Made by a program: the position numbers and the translations under genes. From a virus, in IMG/VR virus record IMGVR_UViG_3300030333_002628, positions 1 through 64,000 of that record: a stretch of 64,000 bases of DNA. The stretch is one strand, 5' to 3'. Below, one piece after another: positions 42,422 through 49,311 of the stretch. Every line of letters begins with the position of its first letter. Positions within the stretch are counted from its first letter, which is position 1. The notes under the pieces are model-generated. The model was given only the letters and a program-made list of their open reading frames with translations. It searched no databases and was not told where the DNA came from.

Positions 42422-42748
42422 TTAGAATGCTCTGATGATATATCCGCCTGTAGCCTTGATTGGAATAACTGTCGTTCTATCCTGTAGGTCTCGCATAGTT
42501 TCAATGTTATCGTAGTCTTGCTGTATCTGTTGAAATGACAGGTATTCTACGAATTCAGAATCAATTGCTATAACATCTAATTCAAGATGCTCTCCCATAT
42601 CTTGAGATAGGTCGTAGAGATAGTGGAACAGTTCTTCTAGGCCAAAAGTAGTCCAGCCAGCCATCCTACCGCGCTCTTGAAAAGCGTTGACGAAACCGTA
42701 AACGCCGATAGTTTCTATAATTGCTATACTACCACCCTCCGTTATCAA
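42422..42748 (-). CDS. Conserved phage-type hypothetical protein, 108 aa
   Basis: FVNAFQERGRMAGWTTFGLE, LFHYLYDLSQD and LELDVIAIDSEFVEYLSFQQ match a common phage protein family of unknown role. No ATG precedes the conserved part; the frame opens with a TTG at 42748, so the true start is uncertain. Confidence 0.5.
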   Translation of the reverse strand: MITEGGSIAIIETIGVYGFVNAFQERGRMAGWTTFGLEELFHYLYDLSQDMGEHLELDVIAIDSEFVEYLSFQQIQQDYDNIETMRDLQDRTTVIPIKATGGYIIRAF

Positions 42749-42947
42749 TTATTGTATGTGCGTATCTGTGCAAGTCTTCCCATGATTCTAAATCACCTGC
42801 TTTAATGGTGAAATCATCTAGGTCGGCCTCTGGTTCAAAGATAATGGTTAAACTTACACCGAAAGAATGAGACTCAGGGGTTTCACTCTCGCCACCGTCC
42901 GCCGCTATCTCGTAAGCCACGCCGTTATGAATTCCTTCCCATCTCAC
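42729..42947 (-). CDS. Small hypothetical protein with GTG start, 72 aa
   Basis: Begun at GTG 42947, which overlaps the upstream TGA (GTGA) and has GGAGG seven bases ahead; the longer ATG frame would overlap the neighbour by 85 bases. Content: RWEGIHNGVAYEIAADGGES, then VSLTIIFEPEADLDDFTIKA. Confidence 0.5.
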   Translation of the reverse strand: MRWEGIHNGVAYEIAADGGESETPESHSFGVSLTIIFEPEADLDDFTIKAGDLESWEDLHRYAHTIIDNGGW

Positions 42948-43249
42948 GCGGTCTCCTCCTTGTTTATCGTGTGCGTTGGGTCGGTGCTTATCTCCCAGCC
43001 TGACGGGGTATCGTAGGTCTTGGGGCAAGGCTCAATCTCCGTGTTCATTGGGCGCATCCAGTCGCGGTAGAACTTCCCGCCCTCTAGGGGGGATGGGTTC
43101 AGCCATGTCTTCATCTGGTGGTTGCTCGTCTTGTTATAGTAAGCCACTAGTGCCTCATCTATAACCTGCGCCACTTCTGCCGTTCTTTCTTTAGTCATGT
43201 GGTGAAATGCAATACGCATTCTCCATAATTGGGGTTCTTGTTCCGCCAT
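42944..43249 (-). CDS. Hypothetical protein, 101 aa
   Basis: First gene of the leftward small-gene block. It begins MAEQEPQLWRMRIAFHHMTK, with a helix TAEVAQVIDEALVAYYNKTS. A TTTATTAAGGGG promoter box is 29 nt upstream. No family recognised. Confidence 0.5.
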   Translation of the reverse strand: MAEQEPQLWRMRIAFHHMTKERTAEVAQVIDEALVAYYNKTSNHQMKTWLNPSPLEGGKFYRDWMRPMNTEIEPCPKTYDTPSGWEISTDPTHTINKEETA

Positions 43250-43262
43250 AAATCCCAGACAG

Positions 43263-43278
43263 CATACCCCTTAATAAA
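43263..43278 (-). promoter_or_regulatory. TTTATTAAGGGGTATG promoter box (43249 operon)
   Basis: Minus-strand box identical over 16 bases to that at 42199, starting 29 nt before the ATG at 43249. It marks the left edge of the divergent control region. Confidence 0.7.
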
Positions 43279-43289
43279 CCCACCGATTT

Positions 43290-43970
43290 ACCTAGTGTAG
43301 AAAGTAAACCAGCATTATTTAAAGTATGTATTATTCTAAGTCTTAGGATAGCGGGTAAAGTAGATTTGCTTTAGCGGATAAAGTAGGTCGGCGGAGGCGC
43401 TACCTACAAATTTCTTATCTACAAACCTTATCTACAAATGAAGTTATCTACAAATCACGTGGGTATAAGTAGTTTGCTAAGGGTTTATGTAGTGGTTTTC
43501 TTATCTACAAAGAAAAATCCATTGCGTGCGTTCTAAGGCCGGAAAACGAAATCCAGGTCTCAAGGTAGCATCGCCGGGTAGTTCGCGCTCAGATTGCACG
43601 CCAGACGATTTGTAGATAACACCTATAAACAAATTTGTTGATAGGTAAGTGTAGATTCTGCACTAATGGTTATTTTTGTAACCTAATGTAATGTATACAG
43701 CAGGTGTATTTTGCCACACTTAGTAACTTTTTAGTATTTAATGTTATTTTTGCACGAACTTTACCTTTTACACCAATTTTAATTTCAGATACCTAGTGCC
43801 TCTATCACATCAGGTAATTTTTCCTACATCTGGTGTTATAATTACACCGCCTCACTCGGCCCATGTATCTACAAAGTTGTAGATAATAAACTTAGCGGTT
43901 TACTTTTTGCACTAACTGTGGGCGCGAAGCGCAAGTGTGATTTCCAACACCTAGTGTAATTTTTGCACCG
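43290..43970. repeat. Second repeat family, consensus ACCTAGTGTAATTTTTGCAC
   Basis: Within the 804-nt divergent gap 43250-44053 are copies of ACCTAGTGTA and variants at 43290, 43681 (ACCTAATGTA), 43791 (ACCTAGTGCC) and 43949, often beside TTTTTGCAC or TTTTTGTA. Inverted forms such as ATCTGGTGTTATAATTACAC (about 43828) also occur. They are interspersed with the ATTTGTAGATAA half-sites and probably form binding sites for a different protein. Confidence 0.5.
43415..43511 (-). repeat. Half-site cluster A (TTATCTACAAAT orientation)
   Basis: Four copies at 43415, 43428, 43444 and 43501, all in the minus orientation, plus a lone plus-orientation copy at 43609. They face the leftward gene block. Close by are two copies of GCGGRTAAAGTAGRT at about 43352 and 43374. 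Confidence 0.7.
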
Positions 43971-44010
43971 CCCCCAGGCGCGTAGCGCCTACCTACAAAT
44001 TTGTAGATAA
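43866..44010 (+). repeat. Half-site cluster B with palindromic copies and GC hairpin
   Basis: ATCTACAAAGTTGTAGAT (43867-43884) is a palindrome with a two-base centre, and CTACAAATTTGTAG (about 43993-44006) is another. Between them is a GC-rich inverted repeat AGGCGC-GTA-GCGCCT (43976-43990). The last half-site ends 14 nt before the TATA-like box of the 44054 gene. Confidence 0.65.
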
Positions 44011-44023
44011 GGGGGGCGTGGGG

Positions 44024-44032
44024 TTAATATAG
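44024..44032 (+). promoter_or_regulatory. TATA-like box of the 44054 gene
   Basis: TTAATATAG begins 30 nt before the ATG at 44054 and 14 nt after the last half-site. Confidence 0.55.
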
Positions 44033-44053
44033 TAGGGGTGCGTAGGGTGAGAC

Positions 44054-44461
44054 ATGGCAATTGGCGGACATGGAACCATCAACCACTATACTGACGGTGA
44101 AACTAGAATAGTCATTAGACCACAACCTGTATTATACACGTTAAAGGAAGTGGTGGTAGGTATGTGGGACATTGACAAGACGACTGACTGGGATGACGAA
44201 GGTAATCAAACTGTTAAACTACACGAAACCCTGTGGCAAGGGACGATGGAGAGATACGGTAACAGGAAGGGTATGGTAGAATACCTATTAATTCACGTTT
44301 ACGAGAATGCTATCAGGAACCCAGATTGGTGTCCTACAATAAATACTAACTCAAGATATGACGAAATCCCCGATGGGTGCAGAGGTAGAATAGAAGACTT
44401 CGTTCTTAGAATAATGCCTACTCTACGTGGAGACAAGCACCCTCACAGGGAGGACGGCTGA
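44054..44461 (+). CDS. Hypothetical protein, first gene of the iteron island, 135 aa
   Basis: Starts MAIGGHGTINHYTDGETRIV; mixed fold with VVVGMWDIDKTTDWDDEGNQ and a helical part (MVEYLLIHVYENAIRNPDWC). No family recognised. Expression is likely leaderless from the box at 44024 and controlled by half-sites upstream. A T-rich terminator follows. A first-in-line gene next to the origin-like region is a candidate for the half-site-binding protein. Confidence 0.5.
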   Translation: MAIGGHGTINHYTDGETRIVIRPQPVLYTLKEVVVGMWDIDKTTDWDDEGNQTVKLHETLWQGTMERYGNRKGMVEYLLIHVYENAIRNPDWCPTINTNSRYDEIPDGCRGRIEDFVLRIMPTLRGDKHPHREDG

Positions 44462-44495
44462 AGCGACTCACCAGAGACGGAGGTATTTTGACAGT

Positions 44496-44541
44496 TATTT
44501 TATTTTTCTATTTTATTTTTTATTTTTCACAGATATTTTTC
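44496..44541 (+). terminator. T-rich terminator after the 44054 gene
   Basis: After CAGTTA a run of TTTTATTTTTC-type tracts continues for about 45 nt. T-runs are the established termination signal of archaeal RNA polymerase. The same CAGTTA or CCGTTA plus T-run layout follows the units ending at 45184 and 45790. Confidence 0.6.
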
Positions 44542-44601
44542 TTTGTAGATAACCTATAACCAAATTTGTAGATAAGGGCTTATCCACAAATTTGTAGATA
44601 A
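44542..44601 (+). repeat. Half-site cluster C, three copies
   Basis: TTTGTAGATAA at 44542, 44565 and 44591, all plus orientation; the last also has a weak inverted partner. Ends 14 nt before the TTCATAA box at 44615. Confidence 0.75.
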
Positions 44602-44614
44602 CCTGGCCGATGGG

Positions 44615-44621
44615 TTCATAA
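44615..44621 (+). promoter_or_regulatory. TTCATAA box of the 44644 unit
   Basis: TTCATAA starts exactly 29 nt before the ATG at 44644, the same distance as at 45341 and 49312. Confidence 0.6.
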
Positions 44622-44643
44622 CCTGGTAGGGGGTAGCGGTGGT

Positions 44644-44853
44644 ATGAGTGGCGAAGTAGACTGTCATGCAATACCAGAAGAACTAACTTGTGTCCTCTGT
44701 GGTTTACCGATTAAAACAGACTGGGCGGGATGGAAGTATGGGCATAATGCGTTACCTGTTAAAGTAGGTCGAGCCTGTGATGATTGTCAGATTACTGTTA
44801 TTCTACCTGCGAGAATAGGTATGATAATAGATACAGTAGGGGAGGAAGAATAA
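44644..44853 (+). CDS. Zinc-ribbon protein of a phage-wide small family, 69 aa
   Basis: CVLCGLPI, then GHNALPVKVGRACDDCQITV and ILPARIG; this matches a small conserved phage protein with GHNAxPVxxGRCCDxCN. Likely zinc-binding. First of three small Cys-containing genes in this unit. Confidence 0.6.
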   Translation: MSGEVDCHAIPEELTCVLCGLPIKTDWAGWKYGHNALPVKVGRACDDCQITVILPARIGMIIDTVGEEE

Positions 44854-44855
44854 CC

Positions 44856-45032
44856 ATGATTCCACATCAGGTTGTATGTGATGGGTGCGGGGAGACTCAC
44901 TTCCTAGATACTATAACAGAAGTAGTAGAATGGATGAGTGCCCACTACGATGCCTGTGATGACCCGAAGGTATACAAGAAACTCATAGTTAATCTAAAAG
45001 ATAAACTAGAATACGAAGGGAGGTTAGAATAA
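44856..45032 (+). CDS. Cysteine-containing microprotein, 58 aa
   Basis: Starts MIPHQVVCDGCGETHFLDTI two bases after the preceding stop, with GGAGG ahead; the longer frame from 44784 is rejected because it overlaps that gene. Helical after residue 20. Confidence 0.5.
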   Translation: MIPHQVVCDGCGETHFLDTITEVVEWMSAHYDACDDPKVYKKLIVNLKDKLEYEGRLE

Positions 45033-45034
45033 CC

Positions 45035-45184
45035 ATGAAATCATGTGAAGTAGACATTGATGACGATTGCGTTGGTGAGGCAGAATATCTGGTCTTGGGC
45101 TTGCACACACGAAGATATTGCTGTGGCCCTTGCCTAGAACACGCGCCGGGCGATGTAGATATTGTTAACATTAAAGTAATGTAG
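45035..45184 (+). CDS. Cysteine-rich microprotein, 49 aa
   Basis: CEVDIDDDC and YCCGPCLEH give a possible zinc site. GGAGG lies 14 bases before the ATG. Last gene of the unit, followed by a T-rich terminator. Confidence 0.5.
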   Translation: MKSCEVDIDDDCVGEAEYLVLGLHTRRYCCGPCLEHAPGDVDIVNIKVM

Positions 45185-45212
45185 TCAAAAAAACAGTTAA
45201 ACTAGGTCAGAT

Positions 45213-45244
45213 ATTTTAATTTTTATTTTATTTTTCATTTTTTC
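45213..45244 (+). terminator. T-rich terminator after the 44644 unit
   Basis: AACAGTTAAACTAGGTCAG is followed by TTTTAATTTTTATTTTATTT and further T-runs, as after 44461. Confidence 0.6.
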
Positions 45245-45259
45245 ACTCAAAAGGGGCGA

Positions 45260-45329
45260 AATTTGTAGATAAGCCCCCAATATACCCAAATTTGTAGATA
45301 AGAGCGCTATATACAAATTTGTAGATAAG
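45260..45329 (+). repeat. Half-site cluster D, three copies
   Basis: AATTTGTAGATAAG at 45260, 45289 and 45316, in plus orientation and spaced 29 and 27 nt. The last ends 12 nt before the TTCATAA box. Confidence 0.8.
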
Positions 45330-45340
45330 AGAGCGACAGG

Positions 45341-45347
45341 TTCATAA
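45341..45347 (+). promoter_or_regulatory. TTCATAA box of the 45370 unit
   Basis: TTCATAA begins 29 nt before the ATG at 45370. Confidence 0.6.
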
Positions 45348-45369
45348 GGTGGAGGGTGGTGGTGGTGTC

Positions 45370-45621
45370 ATGGCGAACTACCCAAGAGGGAAAAACACCG
45401 ATACAATAAACCTAACACCAAGTCCTAGCGGATTCTTCGATATGCTATGGCTCATTGCTACTTCAAGTGAAAATGTAGGAGACAGGGAGTATGCTAGAAG
45501 AACGCTTAAAGCAGGTTACATACGTGGTTTAGCAAGTATACCAGATGACCTAGAAGGTAGTATAACAGAAATGACAAGCGGGGAACCAATCGAAGATATG
45601 ATTCCTGACGAGAGGGAGTAA
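45370..45621 (+). CDS. Hypothetical protein, 83 aa
   Basis: MANYPRGKNTDTINLTPSPS, then a helical part (MLWLIATSSENVGDREYARR). The start at 45370 is chosen from its 29-nt distance to the TATA-like box; a Gly-rich upstream Met would lie inside the expected promoter. No family recognised. Confidence 0.5.
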   Translation: MANYPRGKNTDTINLTPSPSGFFDMLWLIATSSENVGDREYARRTLKAGYIRGLASIPDDLEGSITEMTSGEPIEDMIPDERE

Positions 45622-45622
45622 A

Positions 45623-45790
45623 ATGGCACTATCAAGAAAGCACTTCAGAGAAATGGCGAAGGCTTGCGCTCGCCTCCCTGATGATGATAACAAAACAGTT
45701 ATTGTAAACACGCTCGCTAAAATAAATGCTAACGCAAACCCCAGATTCCAGAGGGGGAGATTCCTAGCCGCTTGCTATAGGAAGGAGTGA
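45623..45790 (+). CDS. Small conserved phage-type protein, 55 aa
   Basis: MALSRKHFREMAKACARLPD, then NPRFQRGRFLAACYRKE. This resembles a small phage protein family ending RFxxxRFLxAC, of unknown role. One base after the previous stop, so co-transcribed. Confidence 0.55.
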   Translation: MALSRKHFREMAKACARLPDDDNKTVIVNTLAKINANANPRFQRGRFLAACYRKE

Positions 45791-45827
45791 CCGTTAAAGT
45801 AACTGGGATCGAAATAGTTTACCTAGT

Positions 45828-45870
45828 ATTTTATATTTTTATTTTACTTTTTATTTTTATTTTTTCTTTT
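45828..45870 (+). terminator. T-rich terminator after the 45370 unit
   Basis: GACCGTTAAAGTAACTGGGA, then about 40 nt of T-runs broken by single A. Third example of the same design in the island. Confidence 0.6.
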
Positions 45871-45871
45871 T

Positions 45872-46063
45872 ATTTGTAGATAATTTTTTATTTGTAGATA
45901 ACGGCTATCTACAAATTTGTAGATAGGAGGATGCTGCGATTCTTATCTACAAATATTACCTGGCGGCTTATCTACAAATTATTATCTACAAATCTGAGCC
46001 TGCCGCTTATCTACAAATATTCATCCCTGCTTATCTACAAATGGATTCACACTATCTACAAAT
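45872..46063. repeat. Half-site cluster E, about ten copies with a 22-bp perfect palindrome
   Basis: Plus-orientation copies at 45872 and 45890, a perfect palindrome CTATCTACAAATTTGTAGATAG (two 11-base arms, 45905-45926), then six minus-orientation copies at 45943, 45968, 45982, 46007, 46031 and 46053. The palindrome shows the full site is two half-sites meeting head to head. Together with the T-run and the leader it fills the gap 45791-46274. Confidence 0.85.
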
Positions 46064-46132
46064 GGCTCGGAAGGCCCAAAAATGGCCTAAAATAACGGTG
46101 ACTATAAGTAGCGGTGGCCTCTCACAGCACCT

Positions 46133-46223
46133 GCCGACTTGTCGGCCTACCGAAATCTGGCTGGGAACAGTCAGAAGAACCCGCGCATCCTGATGCGTTT
46201 ACAGCCCTGACAAAAAGGGGCTG
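46133..46223 (+). ncRNA. Structured 5' leader of the DUF932 gene (three hairpins)
   Basis: Three inverted repeats follow each other: GCCGA-CTTG-TCGGC (46133-46146), CGCATC-CT-GATGCG (46184-46197) and CAGCCC-N10-GGGCTG (46202-46223). The first has a CUUG tetraloop, known to be very stable. The candidate TATA box (ACTATAAG, about 46101) lies 170 nt before the ATG, so this unit, unlike its neighbours, would have a long leader. It may be a riboregulator or a separate small RNA. Confidence 0.45.
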
Positions 46224-46274
46224 AGGGGGACTTGACGCAGAAAGACGAGTCGGCGCTCTAAGGAGGAAAAACGA

Positions 46275-47816
46275 ATGGAAAACAGATATGTAGCCATGCG
46301 AACCATCCTACTAACCGCCCTGCTTCTCGCAGGGGCCGGAGTAGCGTCTGCCACAGATGACTCTGTGGTGGTCGAGAAGAACGCCGACATTGGGGGCAAC
46401 CTAGATGCCTGCTCAGAAGATCGAGTGGTTATCACTCAGGCAGCCCTCAGACTGACCGATGAGCCGACTGTGTGCCATCCTAACGCGGACTGGAAAGCCC
46501 GTAAGAGGAGGCGCACTCTGGCCGCCAACAGTAAGGCACAGAAGGGGGCGCGAGTCCCCAAGAGCCACAAGCGGAACGGAGAATACCCCATCCGCAAAAA
46601 CCTGTTGAATCGGCCCGCCGCCATGTCTGTCGCTGGCATTCAGCCAGAGTCAGGGATGAACGCGGAACAAGTGATTGAAGTCACCGGACTCGGAGACTGG
46701 CATTGCGAGAAGACCACGCAATATGCCCGAACCGGAGAAGTGTTGACGCTATACAATCAAACGTCTGAGGGACAGTTTGAGGCTGTTGAAATCCCCCAAT
46801 ATGAAGAAGTGGTGAACACCAAAGGCAACCTGCAAAGGCTGACCCGCAGAAGTGACACAAGGGTTCAATTCGGGCCTGTTGGAGACAATTACACCGTCCT
46901 CCAGCACTCCGATGCAATCCGAATGGTGCATGATGTGGTTGATGCCCTTGAACTGGACTGGGAGTATGTTGGGACTGTTGATAATGGTCGCAAAATGCAC
47001 GCAGCCCTACTCATGCCTGATGATGCTGCCTTCGCCCTGCCCGACTTCAATGACGGACAGGAGAAGTTACAGCAATACATCGGTATCACGAACCAGCATG
47101 ACGGGAAGGGGGCATTCTCCTTCTCGCAGTTCGTGATGAGGATATGGTGCTGGAATCAGTTCGTAGCCACATTGGGCGCAGTCGGGAACAAGGGTAAGTC
47201 AGCCAACGCTGATGTGTCCTTCCGAAAGACGTTCAGGCACAATCAGCACATGGAAGCGAACATCGCAAAGTGGTCGCAGGTCATGGCGCTGACAACCCAG
47301 CATAACAGGGCTTACATCGAACTGGTGGAAGAACTGCTGGATGTGCCGATGGATATGTCTGAGCGCATTAACTTCTACGTGAACCACTTGGGCCTCAAGG
47401 GGCATCAGAAGCGCGTAGAGGCGGACGGAACTAACCCTTACGGGCTATCCACCAAGGGCCAGATAAAACTAGACACGCTGCTAGACTTGGAGACACAGGA
47501 ACAGAACCAAGTCGGGCGCATGGATGGGACTGTCTGGCAGGCTGTTCAGGTGCTTCTTGACTACTACGACCACGAATACCTCTACGATAAGCAGGGGGAC
47601 GTTTCCTTGGCACGTGCAAAGGATTCGCTACAAGGTCGGGTGGCAAAGAGGAAGGTGCTAATCCAGAAGTGCGGATTGATGTCCATTCAGGACGAATCAG
47701 CATGGAAAGAGCAGGTGTCCTTCCACGCGCACCTAGTCGAGAAGGATGATGACCCAGAGGACGACCCAGAAGCAGAGGAGAACGCGCTTCTGGATGCGGC
47801 CCTAGAACTGGCCTAG
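46275..47816 (+). CDS. DUF932 family protein with apparent signal peptide, 513 aa
   Basis: Residues about 165-400 match the phage/plasmid DUF932 family: GDNYTVLQHSDAIRMVHDVV, DNGRKMHAALLMPDDAAF, QYIGITNQHDGKGAFSFSQF, RIWCWNQF. The function of that family is unsettled. The N-terminus reads MRTILLTALLLAGAGVASA (from residue 8), a textbook secretion signal with AxA cleavage site, followed by about 120 residues with a basic stretch (DWKARKRRRTLAANSKAQKG). AAGGAGG lies eight bases before the first ATG. Base composition is clearly richer in GC than the minus-strand genes, suggesting separate origin. Confidence 0.75.
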   Translation: MENRYVAMRTILLTALLLAGAGVASATDDSVVVEKNADIGGNLDACSEDRVVITQAALRLTDEPTVCHPNADWKARKRRRTLAANSKAQKGARVPKSHKRNGEYPIRKNLLNRPAAMSVAGIQPESGMNAEQVIEVTGLGDWHCEKTTQYARTGEVLTLYNQTSEGQFEAVEIPQYEEVVNTKGNLQRLTRRSDTRVQFGPVGDNYTVLQHSDAIRMVHDVVDALELDWEYVGTVDNGRKMHAALLMPDDAAFALPDFNDGQEKLQQYIGITNQHDGKGAFSFSQFVMRIWCWNQFVATLGAVGNKGKSANADVSFRKTFRHNQHMEANIAKWSQVMALTTQHNRAYIELVEELLDVPMDMSERINFYVNHLGLKGHQKRVEADGTNPYGLSTKGQIKLDTLLDLETQEQNQVGRMDGTVWQAVQVLLDYYDHEYLYDKQGDVSLARAKDSLQGRVAKRKVLIQKCGLMSIQDESAWKEQVSFHAHLVEKDDDPEDDPEAEENALLDAALELA

Positions 47817-47851
47817 CCCGGATCGAGTGAGTCCACTTCGGAACAACATAA

Positions 47852-47889
47852 GTCAGCAGGGGGGGCAGAGAATCGCCGCCCCTGTTGAC
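47852..47889 (+). terminator. Hairpin terminator after DUF932
   Basis: GTCAGCAGGGG (47852-47862) pairs with CCCCTGTTGAC (47879-47889) apart from one mismatch, followed closely by T-runs (GGTTTTTTTTCGGTTTTTT, about 47902-47920). It looks like an intrinsic terminator of bacterial type. Confidence 0.6.
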
Positions 47890-47924
47890 CCACTTTCTGC
47901 GCGGTTTTTTTTCGGTTTTTTCGC

Positions 47925-48252
47925 ATTTGTAGATAAGAAAATCCCATTTGTAGATAAGGATTTTGATTTTATTTGTAGATAAGATTTTTATTTGTAGATA
48001 AGATTTTGATTTTATTTGTAGATAAAAATTTGTAGATAAGAGGAATTTTTATTTGTAGATAATTTTTTGGGAAATTTGTAGATAAGAAAATTTGTGTATA
48101 AAAATTTGTAGATAAGAATTTGTATGTAATAATTTGTAGATAAAAATTTGTAGATAAGATGGCGTAGCCTAAATTTGTAGATAAGGCTAGTGCTGTAAAT
48201 TTGTAGATAAGAAGCCAGGTGAAAATTTGTAGATAGCCCGCTTATCTACAAT
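47925..48252 (+). repeat. Half-site cluster F, at least fourteen copies
   Basis: ATTTGTAGATAAG or ATTTGTAGATAA at 47925, 47946, 47971, 47990, 48014, 48028, 48051, 48074, 48104, 48132, 48146, 48173, 48199 and 48225, all plus orientation, 14-30 nt apart. Three decayed copies lie between or after them (48090, 48117, 48242). It is the largest array and occupies nearly all of the gap 47817-48286. Confidence 0.9.
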
Positions 48253-48258
48253 TATTGC

Positions 48259-48265
48259 TTATAGG
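48259..48265 (+). promoter_or_regulatory. TATA-like box of the 48287 unit
   Basis: TTATAGG begins 28 nt before the ATG at 48287, directly after the repeat array. Confidence 0.5.
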
Positions 48266-48286
48266 CAGATACCCATTCCGCTATTC

Positions 48287-48409
48287 ATGGCAAACGGAAA
48301 CAAGCCTACGAAGCACAGCCAGAAACCGCCCAGAGTTACCTTCCTGATGGAAGTGACCTTCGATGAGCAGGGTTGCACCCTGCAAATCTTCGATGTGAGG
48401 AGGGTCTGA
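48287..48409 (+). CDS. Microprotein, 40 aa
   Basis: MANGNKPTKHSQKPPRVTFL, then MEVTFDEQGCTLQIFDVRRV; a basic disordered start followed by a beta hairpin. It ends one base before the next gene. No family recognised. Confidence 0.5.
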   Translation: MANGNKPTKHSQKPPRVTFLMEVTFDEQGCTLQIFDVRRV

Positions 48410-48410
48410 A

Positions 48411-48848
48411 ATGGATAAGGACGCGCCGATATTCCGAGGAGAGAAGATCGAAATTCCTCAGCACATGGTCGAAGACTACCTTCACATTCTGGAACTTGGC
48501 TACGGCAACCCCCACAGCCGAAACCCAGATGATACCGAGAAAATAGACGCTCTACGCATCCTCTTGGGCAGAATGACAATCCAAGAAGAGGCAATTCAAG
48601 AACTCTGCTCGGAAGTATTCGACAACCCCAACAGACACCCGAAACTCTACGAGAATGAGGAGGATATGAGGCACTACGACCTTAAGCCATTCACCGACCT
48701 ATGGCTAATGTATGCGAGTGATTCCAAACTCTACGCATCACAGGGAACCCTAACAGACGCAGCACTTGAGGCAGTTAAGGAATACGAGCCAGAGAGCGAC
48801 ATTGAGGCCCGATTTGCCGCAATGGTTCAGAGGGGAGGGGGTTATTGA
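48411..48848 (+). CDS. Hypothetical acidic helical protein, 145 aa
   Basis: Helical and acidic: DYLHILELGYGNPHSRNPDD, ILLGRMTIQEEAIQELCSEV, LTDAALEAVKEYEPESDIEA. GGAGG precedes the ATG. No family recognised. GC-rich like the DUF932 gene, unlike the minus-strand genes. Confidence 0.55.
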   Translation: MDKDAPIFRGEKIEIPQHMVEDYLHILELGYGNPHSRNPDDTEKIDALRILLGRMTIQEEAIQELCSEVFDNPNRHPKLYENEEDMRHYDLKPFTDLWLMYASDSKLYASQGTLTDAALEAVKEYEPESDIEARFAAMVQRGGGY

Positions 48849-49025
48849 ATGACGGAATTGAGAATTGGTCTAATTACTTCCCGCTACCGAGTTTCCCATC
48901 CTCAGATTCGACATGACCCAGAGATGGCGGAGAGGGTCAAGAAATTCTTGGCAGAGAAGCAGAAGGAAGACCGAGATCGAATGTGGGCCAGATTCGCAGA
49001 GGAGTTAGACGGACTATTATCTTAG
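48849..49025 (+). CDS. Small helical basic protein, 58 aa
   Basis: MTELRIGLITSRYRVSHPQI, then a charged helix (AERVKKFLAEKQKEDRDRMW). It starts at the base after the previous stop. A hairpin terminator follows. Confidence 0.5.
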   Translation: MTELRIGLITSRYRVSHPQIRHDPEMAERVKKFLAEKQKEDRDRMWARFAEELDGLLS

Positions 49026-49034
49026 AAATTCTAC

Positions 49035-49073
49035 GGTGGCGGGGGTGTTTCCGTTCAATTTTCCCCCGCTACC
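49035..49073 (+). terminator. Hairpin terminator after the 48287 unit
   Basis: GGTGGCGGGGG (49035-49045) pairs with CCCCCGCTACC (49063-49073), an 11-bp GC-rich stem with one G-T pair and a 17-nt loop, followed by AAATTTTTCC. Confidence 0.6.
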
Positions 49074-49091
49074 AAATTTTTCCAGGCTACG

Positions 49092-49307
49092 ATTTGTAGA
49101 TAATTTTTGAGGCTACGATTTGTAGATAAGGCCAGAATTTGTAGATAAGAATTTGTAGATAAGAATTTTAATTTGTAGATAATTTTTTCTTTTTTTATTT
49201 GTAGATAGGCGAAAATTTGTAGATAGGGGGCCAGGCCAGGATCGGCGGCCAAAATCGGAAAAAAATCCTGCCTGGAAAATCGGCTGAATCCGTCCTTTGT
49301 AGATAGG
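49092..49307 (+). repeat. Half-site cluster G, eight copies
   Basis: Copies at 49092, 49118, 49137, 49151, 49171, 49197, 49215 and 49295; the last three end TAG rather than TAA. The final copy ends about 5 nt before the TTCATAA box. With the terminator it accounts for the gap 49026-49340. Confidence 0.85.
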
Positions 49308-49311
49308 ACTA

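Noticed and set aside
44784-44856. Upstream extension of the 44856 gene
   Set aside because: Overlaps the conserved end of the 44644 protein; the ATG at 44856 follows a GGAGG.
45872-48252. CRISPR array, because of short regularly recurring repeats containing TTGTAGAT, as in Cas12a repeats
   Set aside because: The unit is only 12-13 nt, spacing is irregular (14-30 nt), intervening DNA is low-complexity AT-rich rather than spacer-like, and no cas gene other than a replication-type Cas4-like nuclease is present. The UCUAC/GUAGA likeness to Cas12a repeats is probably chance, though a decoy role cannot be excluded.
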